Of a DNA stretch of 64,000 nucleotides, positions 43,590 to 53,800 are shown one piece after another. Positions within the stretch are counted from its first letter, which is position 1, and every line of letters begins with the position of its first letter. This stretch comes from an uncultured Acidobacteriota bacterium. Lineage in GTDB: Bacteria; Acidobacteriota; Vicinamibacteria; Vicinamibacterales; CAVVIG01. The notes beneath the pieces are model-generated. The model was given only the letters and a program-made list of their open reading frames with translations. It was not told the origin of the DNA and searched no databases. The DNA lies in NCBI GenBank assembly GCA_902825985.1, contig CADEDC010000007.1, positions 40,524 through 104,523 of the forward strand, in the 5' to 3' direction. A program made the position numbers and the translations under genes.

Positions 43590-44078
43590 ATGATGAACCT
43601 CGATTCGATTGCCGCCGTCATCGACGCGCTCGAGCGCGCGCCGCGCATCGTCATCCCGCTCGTCCAGGAGGTGCCGGCGGCGATCGTCCGACGCCGGCCG
43701 TCACCGGGACGCTGGTCGGCGCACGAGCACGCCTGCCATCTCGCGGTGGTGCATCGCCTGTTCTTCGAACGGATCGATCTGATGCTGGCCTCGCCGCATC
43801 CGATCATCACTCCGTACGACCCGAGCCTCACCGCCCCCGACGATGCACTGCTGCGGCTGGAATTGCAGGACTCGCTGGCCTGGTATGCGCAGGATCGGGC
43901 GCGCCTGGTCACCCGCATCCGGTCGCTCACGCCGGCGGACTGGGCGCGGACCGCCGACCACGGCGAGTACAGCCATTATTCGGTGTTCATCATGCTGCGC
44001 CATGCAGCGCTGCACGACTTCCTCCACGCCTACCGGATCGAGGAGGCGCTGCTGCGCAAGTCGTGGGGCGACGACTAG
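43590..44078 (+). CDS. DinB-family protein
   Basis: A 162-residue four-helix-bundle protein of the DinB/YfiT metalloenzyme superfamily. The metal-binding histidines expected at the ends of helices 2 and 4 appear in RWSAHEHACHLAVVHR and HAALHDFLHAYRIEE. Relatives include thiol transferases acting with bacillithiol or mycothiol, but many have unknown substrates. The gene converges with serB, the stops being 24 bp apart. Confidence 0.85.
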   Translation: MMNLDSIAAVIDALERAPRIVIPLVQEVPAAIVRRRPSPGRWSAHEHACHLAVVHRLFFERIDLMLASPHPIITPYDPSLTAPDDALLRLELQDSLAWYAQDRARLVTRIRSLTPADWARTADHGEYSHYSVFIMLRHAALHDFLHAYRIEEALLRKSWGDD

Positions 44079-44102
44079 TCGCCGGCCGGGTGCACGCCGA
44101 GA

Positions 44103-45329
44103 CTACGCGAGCGCTTCGCGATCGCGGACGCCGAGCAGATAGAGGATGCCGTCGAGCCCCATCGTCGAGATCGACTGACGGGCGCTCTGGCGGACGAGCG
44201 GCTTGGCCCGGAACGCGATGCCGAGTCCGGCCAGGCGCAGCATCGGCAGATCGTTGGCACCATCACCCACCGCGATCACCTGGTCCATCGACAGCCCTTC
44301 GGCTTGGGCGATCTGCGCGAGGTAGTGCGCCTTGCGGGCGCCGTCGACGATTTCAGTGGTGACTTCACCGGTCACGACGCCGTCGACGATGTCGAGCTCG
44401 TTGGCGTGCAGGTAGTCGATGCCGAGGCGGCGCTGCAGTTCGCGGCCCATGAACGTGAACCCGCCGGACAGAATCGCGGTCTTGTAGCCCAGCCGCTTCA
44501 AGGTCGTCACCAGGCGTTCGGCGCCGTCCATCAGCGGCACGCTGTCGGCCACCTGCTGCAGCGCCGACGCCGGCAGCCCGGTCAGCATCGACACGCGCCG
44601 GCGGAAGCTGCCCTGGAAGTCGAGTTCACCGCGCATCGCCGACTCGGTGATCGCCGCCACCTGGTCGCCGACCCCGGCCAGCCGTGCGAGTTCGTCGATC
44701 ACCTCCGTGCGGATCAACGTCGAGTCCATGTCGAAGGCGACCAGGCGCCGGTGACGCCGATAGACCGTGTCGTGCTGGAACGACACGTCGAGATCGTATT
44801 CGTGGGTGAGCGCCAGCAAGGTTGCGCGCATCTCGTCTTCGTTCGCGAGATCACCCGACGTCGCCAGTTCGATGCAGGTGCGACCGGTGCCGTTGGCGTC
44901 GAGCGGGGTACGGCCGGACAGCCGTTCGATGCGATCGATATTCAGTCCGACCTTCGCGATGGCGCCGCTGACCGCCTCGAGGTGCGCGGCCATCAGCGCC
45001 GGCCCGAGCACCGTGATCAGGTAGCGCCCCTTGCCCTGCGTCTGCACCCAGGCGTCGTACTCGTCCGCCGAGATGGCACGAAAACGGATCTGGACGCCGA
45101 GTTCGTGGGCCTTGAGCAGCAGGTCGGTGAGCAGCGACGACGACTTGATTTCATCGGTCAGTTCGACCAGGATGCCGAGCGCCAGGGCGTCGTGGATGAC
45201 CGCCTGGCCGACGTCGAGGATGCGCGCGCCGCCGCGGGCCAGGATTCCGGTGAGCGAATGGGTGATGCCGGGATGATCGCGACCGGCGATGTCGATGTGA
45301 AGCACACGGGTATGCGGCTGTGTCGGCAT
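44103..45329 (-). CDS. serB: Phosphoserine phosphatase with two ACT domains
   Basis: Final step of serine synthesis, releasing phosphate from phosphoserine. The 408-residue protein has two N-terminal ACT domains (~8-85 and ~100-175), probable sites for serine feedback, and a HAD phosphatase domain from ~195. HAD motif I is FDMDSTLI (nucleophile Asp~200, acid Asp~202), motif II is ILSGGF, and motif III/IV is VAVGDGANDLPML-like with a trailing GLGIAFRAKP. This long ACT-ACT-HAD form is known from actinobacteria and others. Serine also feeds one-carbon units to the methionine cycle encoded elsewhere in the window, but linkage is weak. Confidence 0.97.
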   Translation of the reverse strand: MPTQPHTRVLHIDIAGRDHPGITHSLTGILARGGARILDVGQAVIHDALALGILVELTDEIKSSSLLTDLLLKAHELGVQIRFRAISADEYDAWVQTQGKGRYLITVLGPALMAAHLEAVSGAIAKVGLNIDRIERLSGRTPLDANGTGRTCIELATSGDLANEDEMRATLLALTHEYDLDVSFQHDTVYRRHRRLVAFDMDSTLIRTEVIDELARLAGVGDQVAAITESAMRGELDFQGSFRRRVSMLTGLPASALQQVADSVPLMDGAERLVTTLKRLGYKTAILSGGFTFMGRELQRRLGIDYLHANELDIVDGVVTGEVTTEIVDGARKAHYLAQIAQAEGLSMDQVIAVGDGANDLPMLRLAGLGIAFRAKPLVRQSARQSISTMGLDGILYLLGVRDREALA

Positions 45330-45390
45330 GAGAACAGGCGATTATCGCCCATCCGGCGGAGGTCGGCCAGAGACTAGAATCAGGCCTGTG

Positions 45391-45645
45391 ATGACGGTGG
45401 GATTCGCGATGCTGACCGGAGGCATCGTCTGTCTGCTGCTCGGCCTGGCGCTGTCGATGCTGTCGCGACGTGGCGACGTCACGCTGCTGGCCTGGTGGCT
45501 GGCCGGCCCGCTGCTGATCATGGAAATCGAACGGTTCGTACGACCCGATCGCCTGCCGGTGGTCCGCGGCTGCCTGCACGTCGGTGTCGTGATGCTGGTC
45601 CTCGGGCTCGCCATCATCTCGGTCGACGGCATGGTCGTCCGGTGA
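45391..45645 (+). CDS. Small two-helix membrane protein
   Basis: An 84-residue protein with two hydrophobic helices (about 4-24, and 59-78 with VGVVMLVLGLAIISVDGMVV). Its short loop carries MEIERFVRPDRLP. Unknown function; it may be a conserved small inner-membrane protein. It is divergent from serB, so the ATG at 45391 is preferred to the upstream in-frame ATG at 45328, which would overlap the serB start. Confidence 0.5.
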   Translation: MTVGFAMLTGGIVCLLLGLALSMLSRRGDVTLLAWWLAGPLLIMEIERFVRPDRLPVVRGCLHVGVVMLVLGLAIISVDGMVVR

Positions 45646-45770
45646 CGGCCGGCGGCGGGTGCGGCGTGCCGCCGTCGCCTGCCATCCTGTCGATCGGCAT
45701 CCGGTGATGTCGACGGCGCGATCGAGAGATTCGTGGCCGCCACAGCGGCGAACCACGAACATGGGACGAC

Positions 45771-45998
45771 ATGACTGAGCGTTGGCTGGAAGTACGGCGC
45801 TGTGCCCGGCTGCACGAGGCGGAGGCGCTGCGAGCCCGGCTGGCCCGGGCGGGCATCGCCGCCCGCGTGCCGGATCCGTCGATGATGGGCCGGCATCCGG
45901 CGTGCGCGAAGCGGCTGCCGGACGCCCGCCTGCTGGTGCCCGAGGACCAGGCCGAACGTGCGCGCTGGATCCTCGATCGCGACCCCGGGGGACCCTGA
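45771..45998 (+). CDS. DUF2007-type putative signal-transducing protein
   Basis: A 75-residue single-domain protein that fits the DUF2007 family (AEALRARLARAGIAARVPD, then ARLLVPEDQAERARWIL). The function is unknown, although the family is often annotated as signal-transducing. Its stop codon overlaps the next gene's start by one nucleotide (TGATG), so the two are translationally coupled. Confidence 0.8.
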   Translation: MTERWLEVRRCARLHEAEALRARLARAGIAARVPDPSMMGRHPACAKRLPDARLLVPEDQAERARWILDRDPGGP

Positions 45999-46684
45999 TG
46001 TTCACCCTGGACCAGGTGGTGCCGTGGGGCCGCTCGTTCGATGAGTACCAACGCATGTTCGCGCTCAGCGAGGCCGACCTGCGACGGCGCATCCTCGGTT
46101 GTGGCGACGGTCCGGCCAGCTTCAACGCGGAGGCGACGCGCCGCGGCGTACGCGTCACGTCGTGCGACCCGGTCTACCAGTTCACACCCGCGCAGCTGCG
46201 CGCGCGCATTGACGCGACCCGCAATGACGTCATCGAGCAGACACGGCGCAACGTCCATGAATTCGTCTGGACGGCGATTCCGTCGCTCGAGGCGCTGGAG
46301 CGGATGCGGATGGCCGCGATGACGGAGTTCCTGGGCGACTTTCCCGCCGGCAAGATCGACGCCCGCTACGTCGAGGCGGCGCTGCCGTCGCTGCCGTTCG
46401 CCGACCGGGCATTCGACCTCGCGCTCTGTTCGCACCTGCTGTTCCTCTACACCGTACAGCTCGGCGAGGCGTTGCATCGCGCGGCAGTCCGCGAACTCTG
46501 TCGTGTCGCCGACGAGGTGCGCGTCTTCCCGCTGCTCGCGCTCGGCGGCGAGCGTTCGCCGTTCGTCGCTGTCGTCGCCGCCGACGCGCAGGCGACCGGA
46601 ATGGTCGCGTCGATCGAGAACGTTCCGTACGAGTTCCAGCGTGGCGCCCGCGAGATGCTCAGGCTGACGCGAGCCGCCGGCTGA
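45998..46684 (+). CDS. SAM-dependent methyltransferase-like protein
   Basis: A 228-residue protein with a methyltransferase-like core. RILGCGDGPASFNAEATRRG resembles motif I with a GCGDG loop, VTSCDP is the acidic loop, and ALPSLPFADRAFDLALCSHLLFLY is a motif II/III-like region. Close relatives are annotated SAM-dependent methyltransferases of unknown substrate. It overlaps the DUF2007 gene by one nucleotide. Because the loop is slightly unusual, loss of activity cannot be excluded. Confidence 0.78.
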   Translation: MFTLDQVVPWGRSFDEYQRMFALSEADLRRRILGCGDGPASFNAEATRRGVRVTSCDPVYQFTPAQLRARIDATRNDVIEQTRRNVHEFVWTAIPSLEALERMRMAAMTEFLGDFPAGKIDARYVEAALPSLPFADRAFDLALCSHLLFLYTVQLGEALHRAAVRELCRVADEVRVFPLLALGGERSPFVAVVAADAQATGMVASIENVPYEFQRGAREMLRLTRAAG

Positions 46685-46739
46685 CGGCCGCTGACGGCGG
46701 ACTGGACGCGGACTCGGCTGTCCCGGTATCGTCAGACCG

Positions 46740-47837
46740 ATGCCCCCGAGGCCTGCGCGCGCATCGTCGTTCACCCGGTGGCTGGCGGGCGGCGCCGTGG
46801 CCGGCCTCCTGTCCGCCGGCGGGCTGTGGCCGAACGTCGCCGGGACGGCCGCCGCCGATGCCGTGCGCGCCTCGCGCGTCACACAGAATCCGCTCATCAC
46901 GGTGGCATCGTCGGGGTCGCTCGGTGGCAACGTCAACGGTCCCACCGTGATTCGGGTGCCGGCCTGGGTCGAGCGGCCGCTCGGCCGCTACTACATGTAT
47001 TTCGCGAACCACATGGGCGACGCCATCCGTCTGGCCTACGCCGACTCCCCGACCGGTCCGTGGCACGTCCACGAGCCGGGTGTGCTGCACGTGCGCGACA
47101 CCGCATTCTTCCGACCGCAGCCCGATCCCACGGAGGCGCTCGCCGACTTCTACACGCACGTCGCCTCCCCGGAGATCTACGTCGACGAGACGCGCCGGCG
47201 GATCGTGCTCTGGTCGCACGGCTGGTGGACCGGCGGCGAGCGGTGGCCCGCCGACCCGGCGGCAGCTCGCGCGTGGGCCAGACAGAAGGGCTACGGCCAG
47301 TTCACGCAGGCGGCCGAGTCGAGCGACGGCCTGCGCTTCGACAGCCGTCCGGGCATCACCAGGACCAGCTACCTGCGGGTGTTCCGCCACGACGGCATTT
47401 TCTACGGGCTGTCGCGGCTGGGGCTGCTGTCCCGCGCCAGCCACCCGCTGGAGACGTTCGTCCCCGGCCCCAACCCGTTCAGCCGCGGCGGCTACGCGGG
47501 CCGGGTCCGTCACCTGGCAGTGGTGGTGCGGGGGTCGCGTCTTCACGTGTTCTTCACGGCCATCGGCGATGCGCCCGAGCGCGTGCTGATGTCGTCGATC
47601 GACCTGTCGGGCGACTGGACCACCTGGCAGGCGTCGGCGCCGGTCGAGGTGCTGAGGCCGGAAGCGTCCTACGAGTGCACCGACCTGCCGGTGGCTGCGT
47701 CACTCGGCGGCGACGTGGACGTGCCGGTGCGACAGATCCGCGACCCCTTCGTCTTCGAGGAACCGGGTCGATTGCTGCTCTACTACTCGATCTGCGGCGA
47801 ACAGGGCATCGCCGCCGCCGCGATCGAGTTGCGCTGA
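46740..47837 (+). CDS. Exported glycoside-hydrolase-43-like propeller protein
   Basis: A 365-residue protein with an N-terminal hydrophobic segment (~12-35) that should direct export. The body has the feel of a five-bladed GH32/43/62 propeller: NGPTVIRVPAWVERPLGRYYMYFANH, RLAYADSPTGPW, YVDETRRRIVLWSHG and QIRDPFVFEEPGRLLLYYSICGE. The acid/base pair cannot be assigned by eye, so hydrolase activity is uncertain. It is monocistronic or starts a run with the DUF457 and hydrolase genes that follow. Confidence 0.72.
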   Translation: MPPRPARASSFTRWLAGGAVAGLLSAGGLWPNVAGTAAADAVRASRVTQNPLITVASSGSLGGNVNGPTVIRVPAWVERPLGRYYMYFANHMGDAIRLAYADSPTGPWHVHEPGVLHVRDTAFFRPQPDPTEALADFYTHVASPEIYVDETRRRIVLWSHGWWTGGERWPADPAAARAWARQKGYGQFTQAAESSDGLRFDSRPGITRTSYLRVFRHDGIFYGLSRLGLLSRASHPLETFVPGPNPFSRGGYAGRVRHLAVVVRGSRLHVFFTAIGDAPERVLMSSIDLSGDWTTWQASAPVEVLRPEASYECTDLPVAASLGGDVDVPVRQIRDPFVFEEPGRLLLYYSICGEQGIAAAAIELR

Positions 47838-47897
47838 GCGCGGACCGCCGGCGGGCGCCTGCGGGGCCCGCGGCGAGGCGGTCGAAGTGAGGACATC

Positions 47898-48566
47898 GTG
47901 TTCGCTGGACATGCCGCCGTTGCGCTCGCCGCACGACCGATGCTGCCACGCCACTCGCTGGGCGTGCTGTTCGCGGCCACCTATCTCATCGATCTGATCT
48001 GGCCGCTGCTCCTCCTCGCCGGCGTTGAACGCGTCGACATCGCACCTGGCGACACCGCCTTCACGCCGCTGAATTTCGTCCACTACCCGTGGACGCACAG
48101 CCTGCTGGCGGCGACCGTCTGGGGGTGCGCGTTCGCGATCGTCGTCCGGCGCGGCCGTGTCCGGCCGATTCGCGATGCGTTGTGGCTCACCGTCATCGTG
48201 GTCAGCCACTGGTGGCTCGACTTCCTGACCCATCGCCCGGACCTGCCGCTCGCGCCGGGCAACTCGCCGCGCCTCGGGCTCGGACTCTGGCACTCGATTC
48301 CCGCGACGCTGCTGGTCGAGGGAATCGTGTTCGCCGCCGGCATCGCCGTCTACGTGCGCCGGACGCGCCGCCGCGACGGCACCGGCTCGTTGGCGCTGTG
48401 GACGCTGCTCGGGCTGATCTTCGTCATCTGGGCGTCCGGTCCGTTTGCTGCGCCGCCGCCGAACGCGCAGGCGGTCGGCGTCGTCGGGCTGGCGATGTGG
48501 CTGCTCCCGCTGTGGGCCCACTGGGCGGATCGCCGGCGATCCATCCGGCCGTCAGGCGGCGAATGA
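47898..48566 (+). CDS. DUF457/YdjM-like multi-pass membrane protein
   Basis: A 222-residue integral membrane protein with about five hydrophobic helices. Conserved histidines lie near membrane faces in HYPWTHSLLA and SHWWLDFLTHRPD. This pattern is that of the YdjM/DUF457 family, sometimes annotated as membrane-bound metal-dependent hydrolases. Its activity is unproven. The stop overlaps the ATG of the alpha/beta hydrolase gene by 4 nt (ATGA). Confidence 0.82.
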   Translation: MFAGHAAVALAARPMLPRHSLGVLFAATYLIDLIWPLLLLAGVERVDIAPGDTAFTPLNFVHYPWTHSLLAATVWGCAFAIVVRRGRVRPIRDALWLTVIVVSHWWLDFLTHRPDLPLAPGNSPRLGLGLWHSIPATLLVEGIVFAAGIAVYVRRTRRRDGTGSLALWTLLGLIFVIWASGPFAAPPPNAQAVGVVGLAMWLLPLWAHWADRRRSIRPSGGE

Positions 48567-49375
48567 CCAGACGAGGCGCGGTTCATCACCGCGGCTGTGC
48601 GCTCGCCGTCCGCGTGGACGGCAGCGGACCCGGCGTGCTGTTCGTCCAGGGCGTCGGAGTTCACGGCGATGCCTGGGCGCCGCAACTGGACGCGCTGCGC
48701 CGCGACTTCACGTGCGTGTCGTTCGACAATCGCGGCATCGGCCGCAGCCTGCCAGCCGCGTGCGCAATCACGGTCGAGCAGATGGCCGACGACGCACGGG
48801 CCATCATGGATGCCGAGTCATGGACGTCGGCGCATGTCGTCGGGCACTCGCTGGGCGGGCTCGTGGCCCTCCAGCTCGCCATCAGCCACCCGCGTCGCGT
48901 CCGGAGCCTGGCCCTGCTCTGCACGTTCGCAGCGGGTCGGGCGGCAGCTCCGCTCGGCCTGCGGATGGCGTGGCTGGGCCTTCGCGCGCGGGTCGGCACG
49001 CGGCGCATGCGCCGGCAGGGCTTCATGAGGCTCGTGATGCCACCCGGACCATTGATCGAAAGCGACGCCCTGGCTCAGCGGCTCTCCGCGCTGTTCGGCC
49101 ACGACATCGCCGATCAGCCGCCCGTCGCGGCGGCGCAGCTCCAGGCGATGCGCGCGGCCGACCTCACCGGCCAACTCGGCGCACTCGGCGGAATCCCGAC
49201 GCTCGTGGTGACCGCACGACACGATCCGATTGCACCGCCGTCGGCCGGCCGGGCGCTCCGTGACGGCATTCCAGGATCGCGCTATGTCGAGGTGGCCGAC
49301 GCCTCGCACGGTCTGCCCATCACGCATCACGCGCTGGTTAGTGGTCTTCTCCGCCGGCATCTTGAGGCATCATGA
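48563..49375 (+). CDS. Alpha/beta-hydrolase
   Basis: A 270-residue hydrolase. The nucleophile elbow is VGHSLGG (Ser~95), the acid is in VTARHDPIAPP (Asp~217) and the general base is in ADASHGLPI (His~250). The oxyanion strand is LFVQGVGVHG. It has no signal peptide. Substrates in this fold range from esters to haloalkanes and cannot be told here. It is translationally coupled to the preceding membrane protein by a 4-nt overlap. Confidence 0.88.
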   Translation: MTRRGAVHHRGCALAVRVDGSGPGVLFVQGVGVHGDAWAPQLDALRRDFTCVSFDNRGIGRSLPAACAITVEQMADDARAIMDAESWTSAHVVGHSLGGLVALQLAISHPRRVRSLALLCTFAAGRAAAPLGLRMAWLGLRARVGTRRMRRQGFMRLVMPPGPLIESDALAQRLSALFGHDIADQPPVAAAQLQAMRAADLTGQLGALGGIPTLVVTARHDPIAPPSAGRALRDGIPGSRYVEVADASHGLPITHHALVSGLLRRHLEAS

Positions 49376-49388
49376 GTCGAGACCCCTC

Positions 49389-50108
49389 ATGCGACCGAGA
49401 CGGCTCGTCACGTTTGGCGCCACACTGCTGACGCTGGCCCTGGCCCGGGATACCGGGGCCGGGCAACCGCCGGCCAGGCCCGACCCGCGCGATGCCGACC
49501 GCCGGCGCATGGTCGAGGGGCAGTTGCGGGCCCGCGACATCACCGACGCACGGGTGCTCGAGGCGATGCAGAAGGTGCCGCGCCACCAGTTCGTCCCCGA
49601 GTCACAGCTGGCGAGCGCCTACGACGATGCGCCGTTGTTCATCGGCCACGGCCAGACCATCTCGCAGCCGTACATCGTCGCGTTCATGACCCAGGCTCTT
49701 CGCGTGCAGCCGGACAGCGTCGTGCTGGAAATCGGCACCGGGTCTGGCTACCAGGCGGCGGTGCTCAGCGAGTTGGCGCGGACCGTCTACACGATCGAGA
49801 TCATCGAACCGCTCGCGACGCAGGCGCAGGCGACGCTCACGGCTCTGGGCTATCGGAACATCACCGTCCGCCACGGCAACGGCTACTCCGGCTGGCCTGA
49901 ACATGCGCCCTACGACCGTATCATCGTCACCGCGGCGCCGGACACCATTCCGCCGGCGCTGGTGGACCAGCTGAAAGTCGGCGGGTTGCTCGCCATCCCG
50001 GTCGGCACCGGCGAACAGCACTTGCGCATCCTGCGCAAGACGCCGGCGGGACTGGAGACGGTGACCACGCTGCCGGTACGGTTCGTCCCGATGACCGGCA
50101 AACCCTAG
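49389..50108 (+). CDS. pcm: Protein-L-isoaspartate O-methyltransferase with a signal-like N-terminus
   Basis: A 239-residue PIMT that methylates isoaspartyl residues to start their repair. The catalytic body is complete: MVEGQLRARDITDARVLEAMQKVPRHQFVP, GHGQTISQPYIVAFMTQ, VLEIGTGSGYQAAVLSEL and IVTAAPDTIPPALVDQLKVGG. The first ~25 residues (RRLVTFGATLLTLALARDTGAGQ) look like a signal peptide, which is odd for a SAM-dependent enzyme, since SAM is cytosolic. ATG 49389 is the natural start; a shorter start that removes the hydrophobic stretch would be ATG 49509 (MVEGQLR). Confidence 0.9.
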   Translation: MRPRRLVTFGATLLTLALARDTGAGQPPARPDPRDADRRRMVEGQLRARDITDARVLEAMQKVPRHQFVPESQLASAYDDAPLFIGHGQTISQPYIVAFMTQALRVQPDSVVLEIGTGSGYQAAVLSELARTVYTIEIIEPLATQAQATLTALGYRNITVRHGNGYSGWPEHAPYDRIIVTAAPDTIPPALVDQLKVGGLLAIPVGTGEQHLRILRKTPAGLETVTTLPVRFVPMTGKP

Positions 50109-50190
50109 GGCATCGCGCAGCTGAATCGGACGTGGAACGCGGGGCGTCTCAACCGGTGACGCATCACCCATCACTGAACCGGAGGTACGC

Positions 50191-50637
50191 GTGACTGAGT
50201 CGAACGAAGTCGTGGTCCAGCACCTGGAACGATTGCTGGCGACGAGCTACACGCTGTATTTGAAGACCCACAACTTCCATTGGAACGTGACCGGTCCAAT
50301 GTTCACGACCCTGCATACGCTCTTCGAGACGCAGTACACCGAGCTGGCCCTGGCGGTGGACGAGATTGCCGAGCGGATCCGGGCGCTGGAGGCCAAGGCT
50401 CCCGGCAGTTACAGCGACTTCCAGCGGCTGAGCCTGATCGGCGAGGAGACCGGCCATCCGTCGGCGCACGAGATGATTCGGATCCTGGGCAGCGACCAGA
50501 AGGCCATCGTCGGGTTGGCTCGCGACCTGTTCGATGCGGCTGACGAGATCGACGACCAGGCGACCGCCGATCTGGCCACCCGCCGGCTCAACATCCACGA
50601 GAAGAACGCGTGGATGCTGCGCAGCCACCTCGAGTAG
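50191..50637 (+). CDS. Dps/ferritin-like DNA-protection protein
   Basis: A 148-residue Dps family protein. The ferroxidase-site signature is HNFHWNVTGPMFTTLHTLFETQY followed by ELALAVDEIAERIRALE. Dps forms hollow dodecamers that oxidise and store iron with peroxide and protect DNA under starvation or oxidative stress. A GTG start follows a good GGAGG site. No long basic DNA-binding tail is visible, so DNA binding is uncertain. It precedes the glycan operon by 210 bp. Confidence 0.94.
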   Translation: MTESNEVVVQHLERLLATSYTLYLKTHNFHWNVTGPMFTTLHTLFETQYTELALAVDEIAERIRALEAKAPGSYSDFQRLSLIGEETGHPSAHEMIRILGSDQKAIVGLARDLFDAADEIDDQATADLATRRLNIHEKNAWMLRSHLE

Positions 50638-50802
50638 TCCTCCTGGCCTCTCTGCCCGCCCGGGTACGGCCTGGTGTGCCGCATTGCCCGTGCCACCGAT
50701 GGCCTGCTGATGGCCAGTCACATGCATGCCATTCGTCCCGATCACAGCCGGCTCGACCGCCAGTGCCGATCGGGCGATCGGAAACCAGCGGCAAATCGCT
50801 GA

Positions 50803-50808
50803 TAAAAT
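50803..50808 (+). promoter_or_regulatory. Possible -10 of the seven-gene glycan operon
   Basis: TAAAAT in the 210-bp gap between the Dps gene and the glycosyltransferase fusion, about 40 bp before its GTG start. No good -35 could be found 16-18 bp upstream. Confidence 0.3.
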
Positions 50809-50847
50809 GAGATTTCGTCATCACCGTCGTGCTGACTTCTTGAGAAC

Positions 50848-53800
50848 GTGAGCATCGCCCTTCCGGACGTCTCAGATCTGCGCCGACCGGCGTCTCCGGA
50901 CCGGGCGGCGCCCATCGCCGCAGATGGCAAGTTCCTGCGCGCGGGCGCCGAACGGTTCCTGGTCAAAGGGGTCACGTACGGCACGTTCGCACCGGATGGG
51001 AGCGGCTACCAGTTCCCGACCCGGGCGCGCGTCGCCCAGGACTTCGCGTTGATGCGGCAGCTCGGCATCAACACGGTCCGGGTCTACACGCCGCCGTCGC
51101 GAGACCTGCTGGATGAGGCGGCTCGCAACCATCTCCGGGTCATGGTCGGGCTGCCCTGGTCGCAGCACGTCGCGTTTCTCGACGATCGAAAGCTGACGCG
51201 CACCATCCAGCGCGATCTGCTCGAGCAGGTGCGCGCCCTCGGCGATCACCCGGCGCTGCTGATGTTCGCGCTCGGCAACGAGATTCCGCCGGGTATCGTC
51301 CGCTGGCACGGCCGCCTGCGTATCGAGCGGTTTCTCCGGCAGCTCTACAGCGACGCGAAGGCGGCGGCGCCCGATCGCCTGTTCACCTATGTGAACTTCC
51401 CGCCGACCGAGTTCCTCGACCTCTCGTTCTTCGACGTCTGCGCGTTCAACGTCTACCTGCATCGTGAGGCCGATCTGCGCGCCTACCTGGCGCGATTGCA
51501 GCACATCGCCGGTCACAAGCCGCTGCTGCTGGCCGAGGCTGGCGTCGACAGCATCCGCGAAGGCGAGCAGGGCCAGGCAGACCTCACTGCCATGCATCTG
51601 CGAGCGGCGTTCGAAGAGGGTGCCTGCGGTGCCGTGGCGTTCGCGTGGACCGATGAGTGGTGGCGGGGCGGGCACGACGTCGTCGACTGGGCGTTCGGCC
51701 TCGTCGACGGGAGTCGGCGGCCAAAGATGGCGGCAGCGGCGGTGTCGCGCGTCTTCGCCGACGCGCCGTTCTCGCCGGCGGCCCGCAGCGCCTGGCCGCG
51801 CGTCTCGGTGATCGTCTGTGCCTACAACGCGGCCGACACGCTCGAGAGCAATCTCGCGTCACTCGAGCGGCTGAACTACCCCGACTACGAGATCATCCTC
51901 GTCAACGACGGTTCGCGCGATCGCACCGGCGAGATCGGCCGCCAGCATCCGGGTGTCCGGCTGGTCGAAGTGCCGAACGGCGGCCTGAGTGCGGCGCGGA
52001 ACATCGGCCTGTCGCACGCGACCGGCACGATCGTCGCCTACACCGACGCCGACACGTGTGTCGACCCGGACTGGCTGACGTTCCTGGTACAGCCGTTCCT
52101 CACCTCCGACGTCGTCGGATCCGGCGGGCCGAACGTCGTGCCGCCCGACGATCCACCGATGGCGCAGTGCATCGCGCGCGCCCCCGGCGGTCCGACGCAC
52201 GTCCTGCTCGACGATCGGATTGCCGAGCACGTTCCCGGCTGCAACATGGCATTCCGCCGTGAGGCCCTGCTCGCCATCCGCGGCTTCAATCCGATCTACC
52301 TCCGCGCCGGCGACGACGTGGACGTCTGCTGGCGTCTGCAGGCGCGCGGCGGGAAGATCGGCTTTGCCGCCTCGGCTCTGGTCTGGCATCACCATCGCGC
52401 GACGATCAAGGCGTACTGGCGGCAGCAGGTCGGCTACGGCGAGGGCGAACGCTGGCTGATGGCGCACCACCCTGAGAAGTTCCTGGATGGCCGGATGCTG
52501 TGGCACGGGCGGATCTACAGTCCGCTGCCGTTCGTCCGCTCGTTGTGGGGGGCCCGCATCAACGCCGGGGTCTGGGGGACGGCGGCCTTCCCGTCCGTGT
52601 ATCGGACCGACGTCCATCCGTTTGCCTTCCTGCCCCACTCGGTGAACTGGCAGGTGCTGGCGATTCTGCTGATCCTGGCCGGCATGGTGGTCGCCGGCAT
52701 CGGCGATCACGAGTGGGCGGCGGCGCTGCTGCTCGGCACCGGTCTCATCGGCCTGGCGGCGACCCTCCAGAAGAACCTGTCGTACTCGTTGCGCTCCGAC
52801 GTCTCCGGCCTGCCGGGCAGCCGCCTGTGGTATCGGGCGACGGTCGCCTACCTGCACTTCCTGCAGCCGTTCGCCCGGGTCTGGGGGATCATCCGCGGCA
52901 TCCTGGCGCCGCCGGAGGTGGCGCTGCCGCAGGCGGAGCCGCAGACGAGCCGCGGACCGACGCCGTCGCTGCGCGAGGCGGCGCGCGCCATGCTGCTCGG
53001 CGCCGGCAGCGTCGCCGAGGATCGCTTTTGGAGCGAACAGTGGACCTCGTCCGATCGGGTGCTGACCGAACTGGTCGACTGGCTGCGCCGGTCGCGGGCC
53101 GTCCGCCGCATCGAAGTGGACGAGGGCTGGTCGCAGGATCGCGACATCTCGATCCTCATCGGCCGCTGGGCCTGGGTCGATCTGCGGGCGCTGGTGGAGG
53201 AACATGCCAGCGGCAAGGTCCTGCTCCGCATCGGCACCTACTTGCGGCCGACGACGGTCGGCGCCGTGACGTCGATTGGGCTCGCCGCCATCCTGATCGC
53301 CAGTACCGTCGCCGGCGTGGCACTGCGCTATCCGCTCGCCGGCGCCAGCGCGGCGCTGCTCGCCGTCGCCACCGTGGGTTTCGCCGGCTATCGCATCGCG
53401 CAGGCGACCGCGATTCTCAATCGCGGCGTCGTCGCGGTCACGGTCGGGCGCGGCATGTCGGCCCTGAAGTCCGGTCCGGCCCGGCTGCCGCTGCTGTCGC
53501 CGTCGCTGCTGCGCGTCTACGGCCTGCGTACGGCGGCGGTGTTCGTGGTCGCGCTGCTGGCGGTCGGCGTCGGCACCGTCATGCTCCGCGAGGCGGCGAC
53601 GGCGCAGATCATCGGTGCGCGGAAGGGCTACTCCGGCGACAACGGTCCGGCGATCGAGGCGTGGTTCGACACGCCGGGTGGCGTCGCCGTGTCACCGAAC
53701 GGCGAGCTGTTCATCGCCGACTCGAACAACCACGTCATCCGGCGCGTCGACGCCGAGAACCGCAACATCTCGACGGTGGTCGGCAACAACTCGCTCGGTC

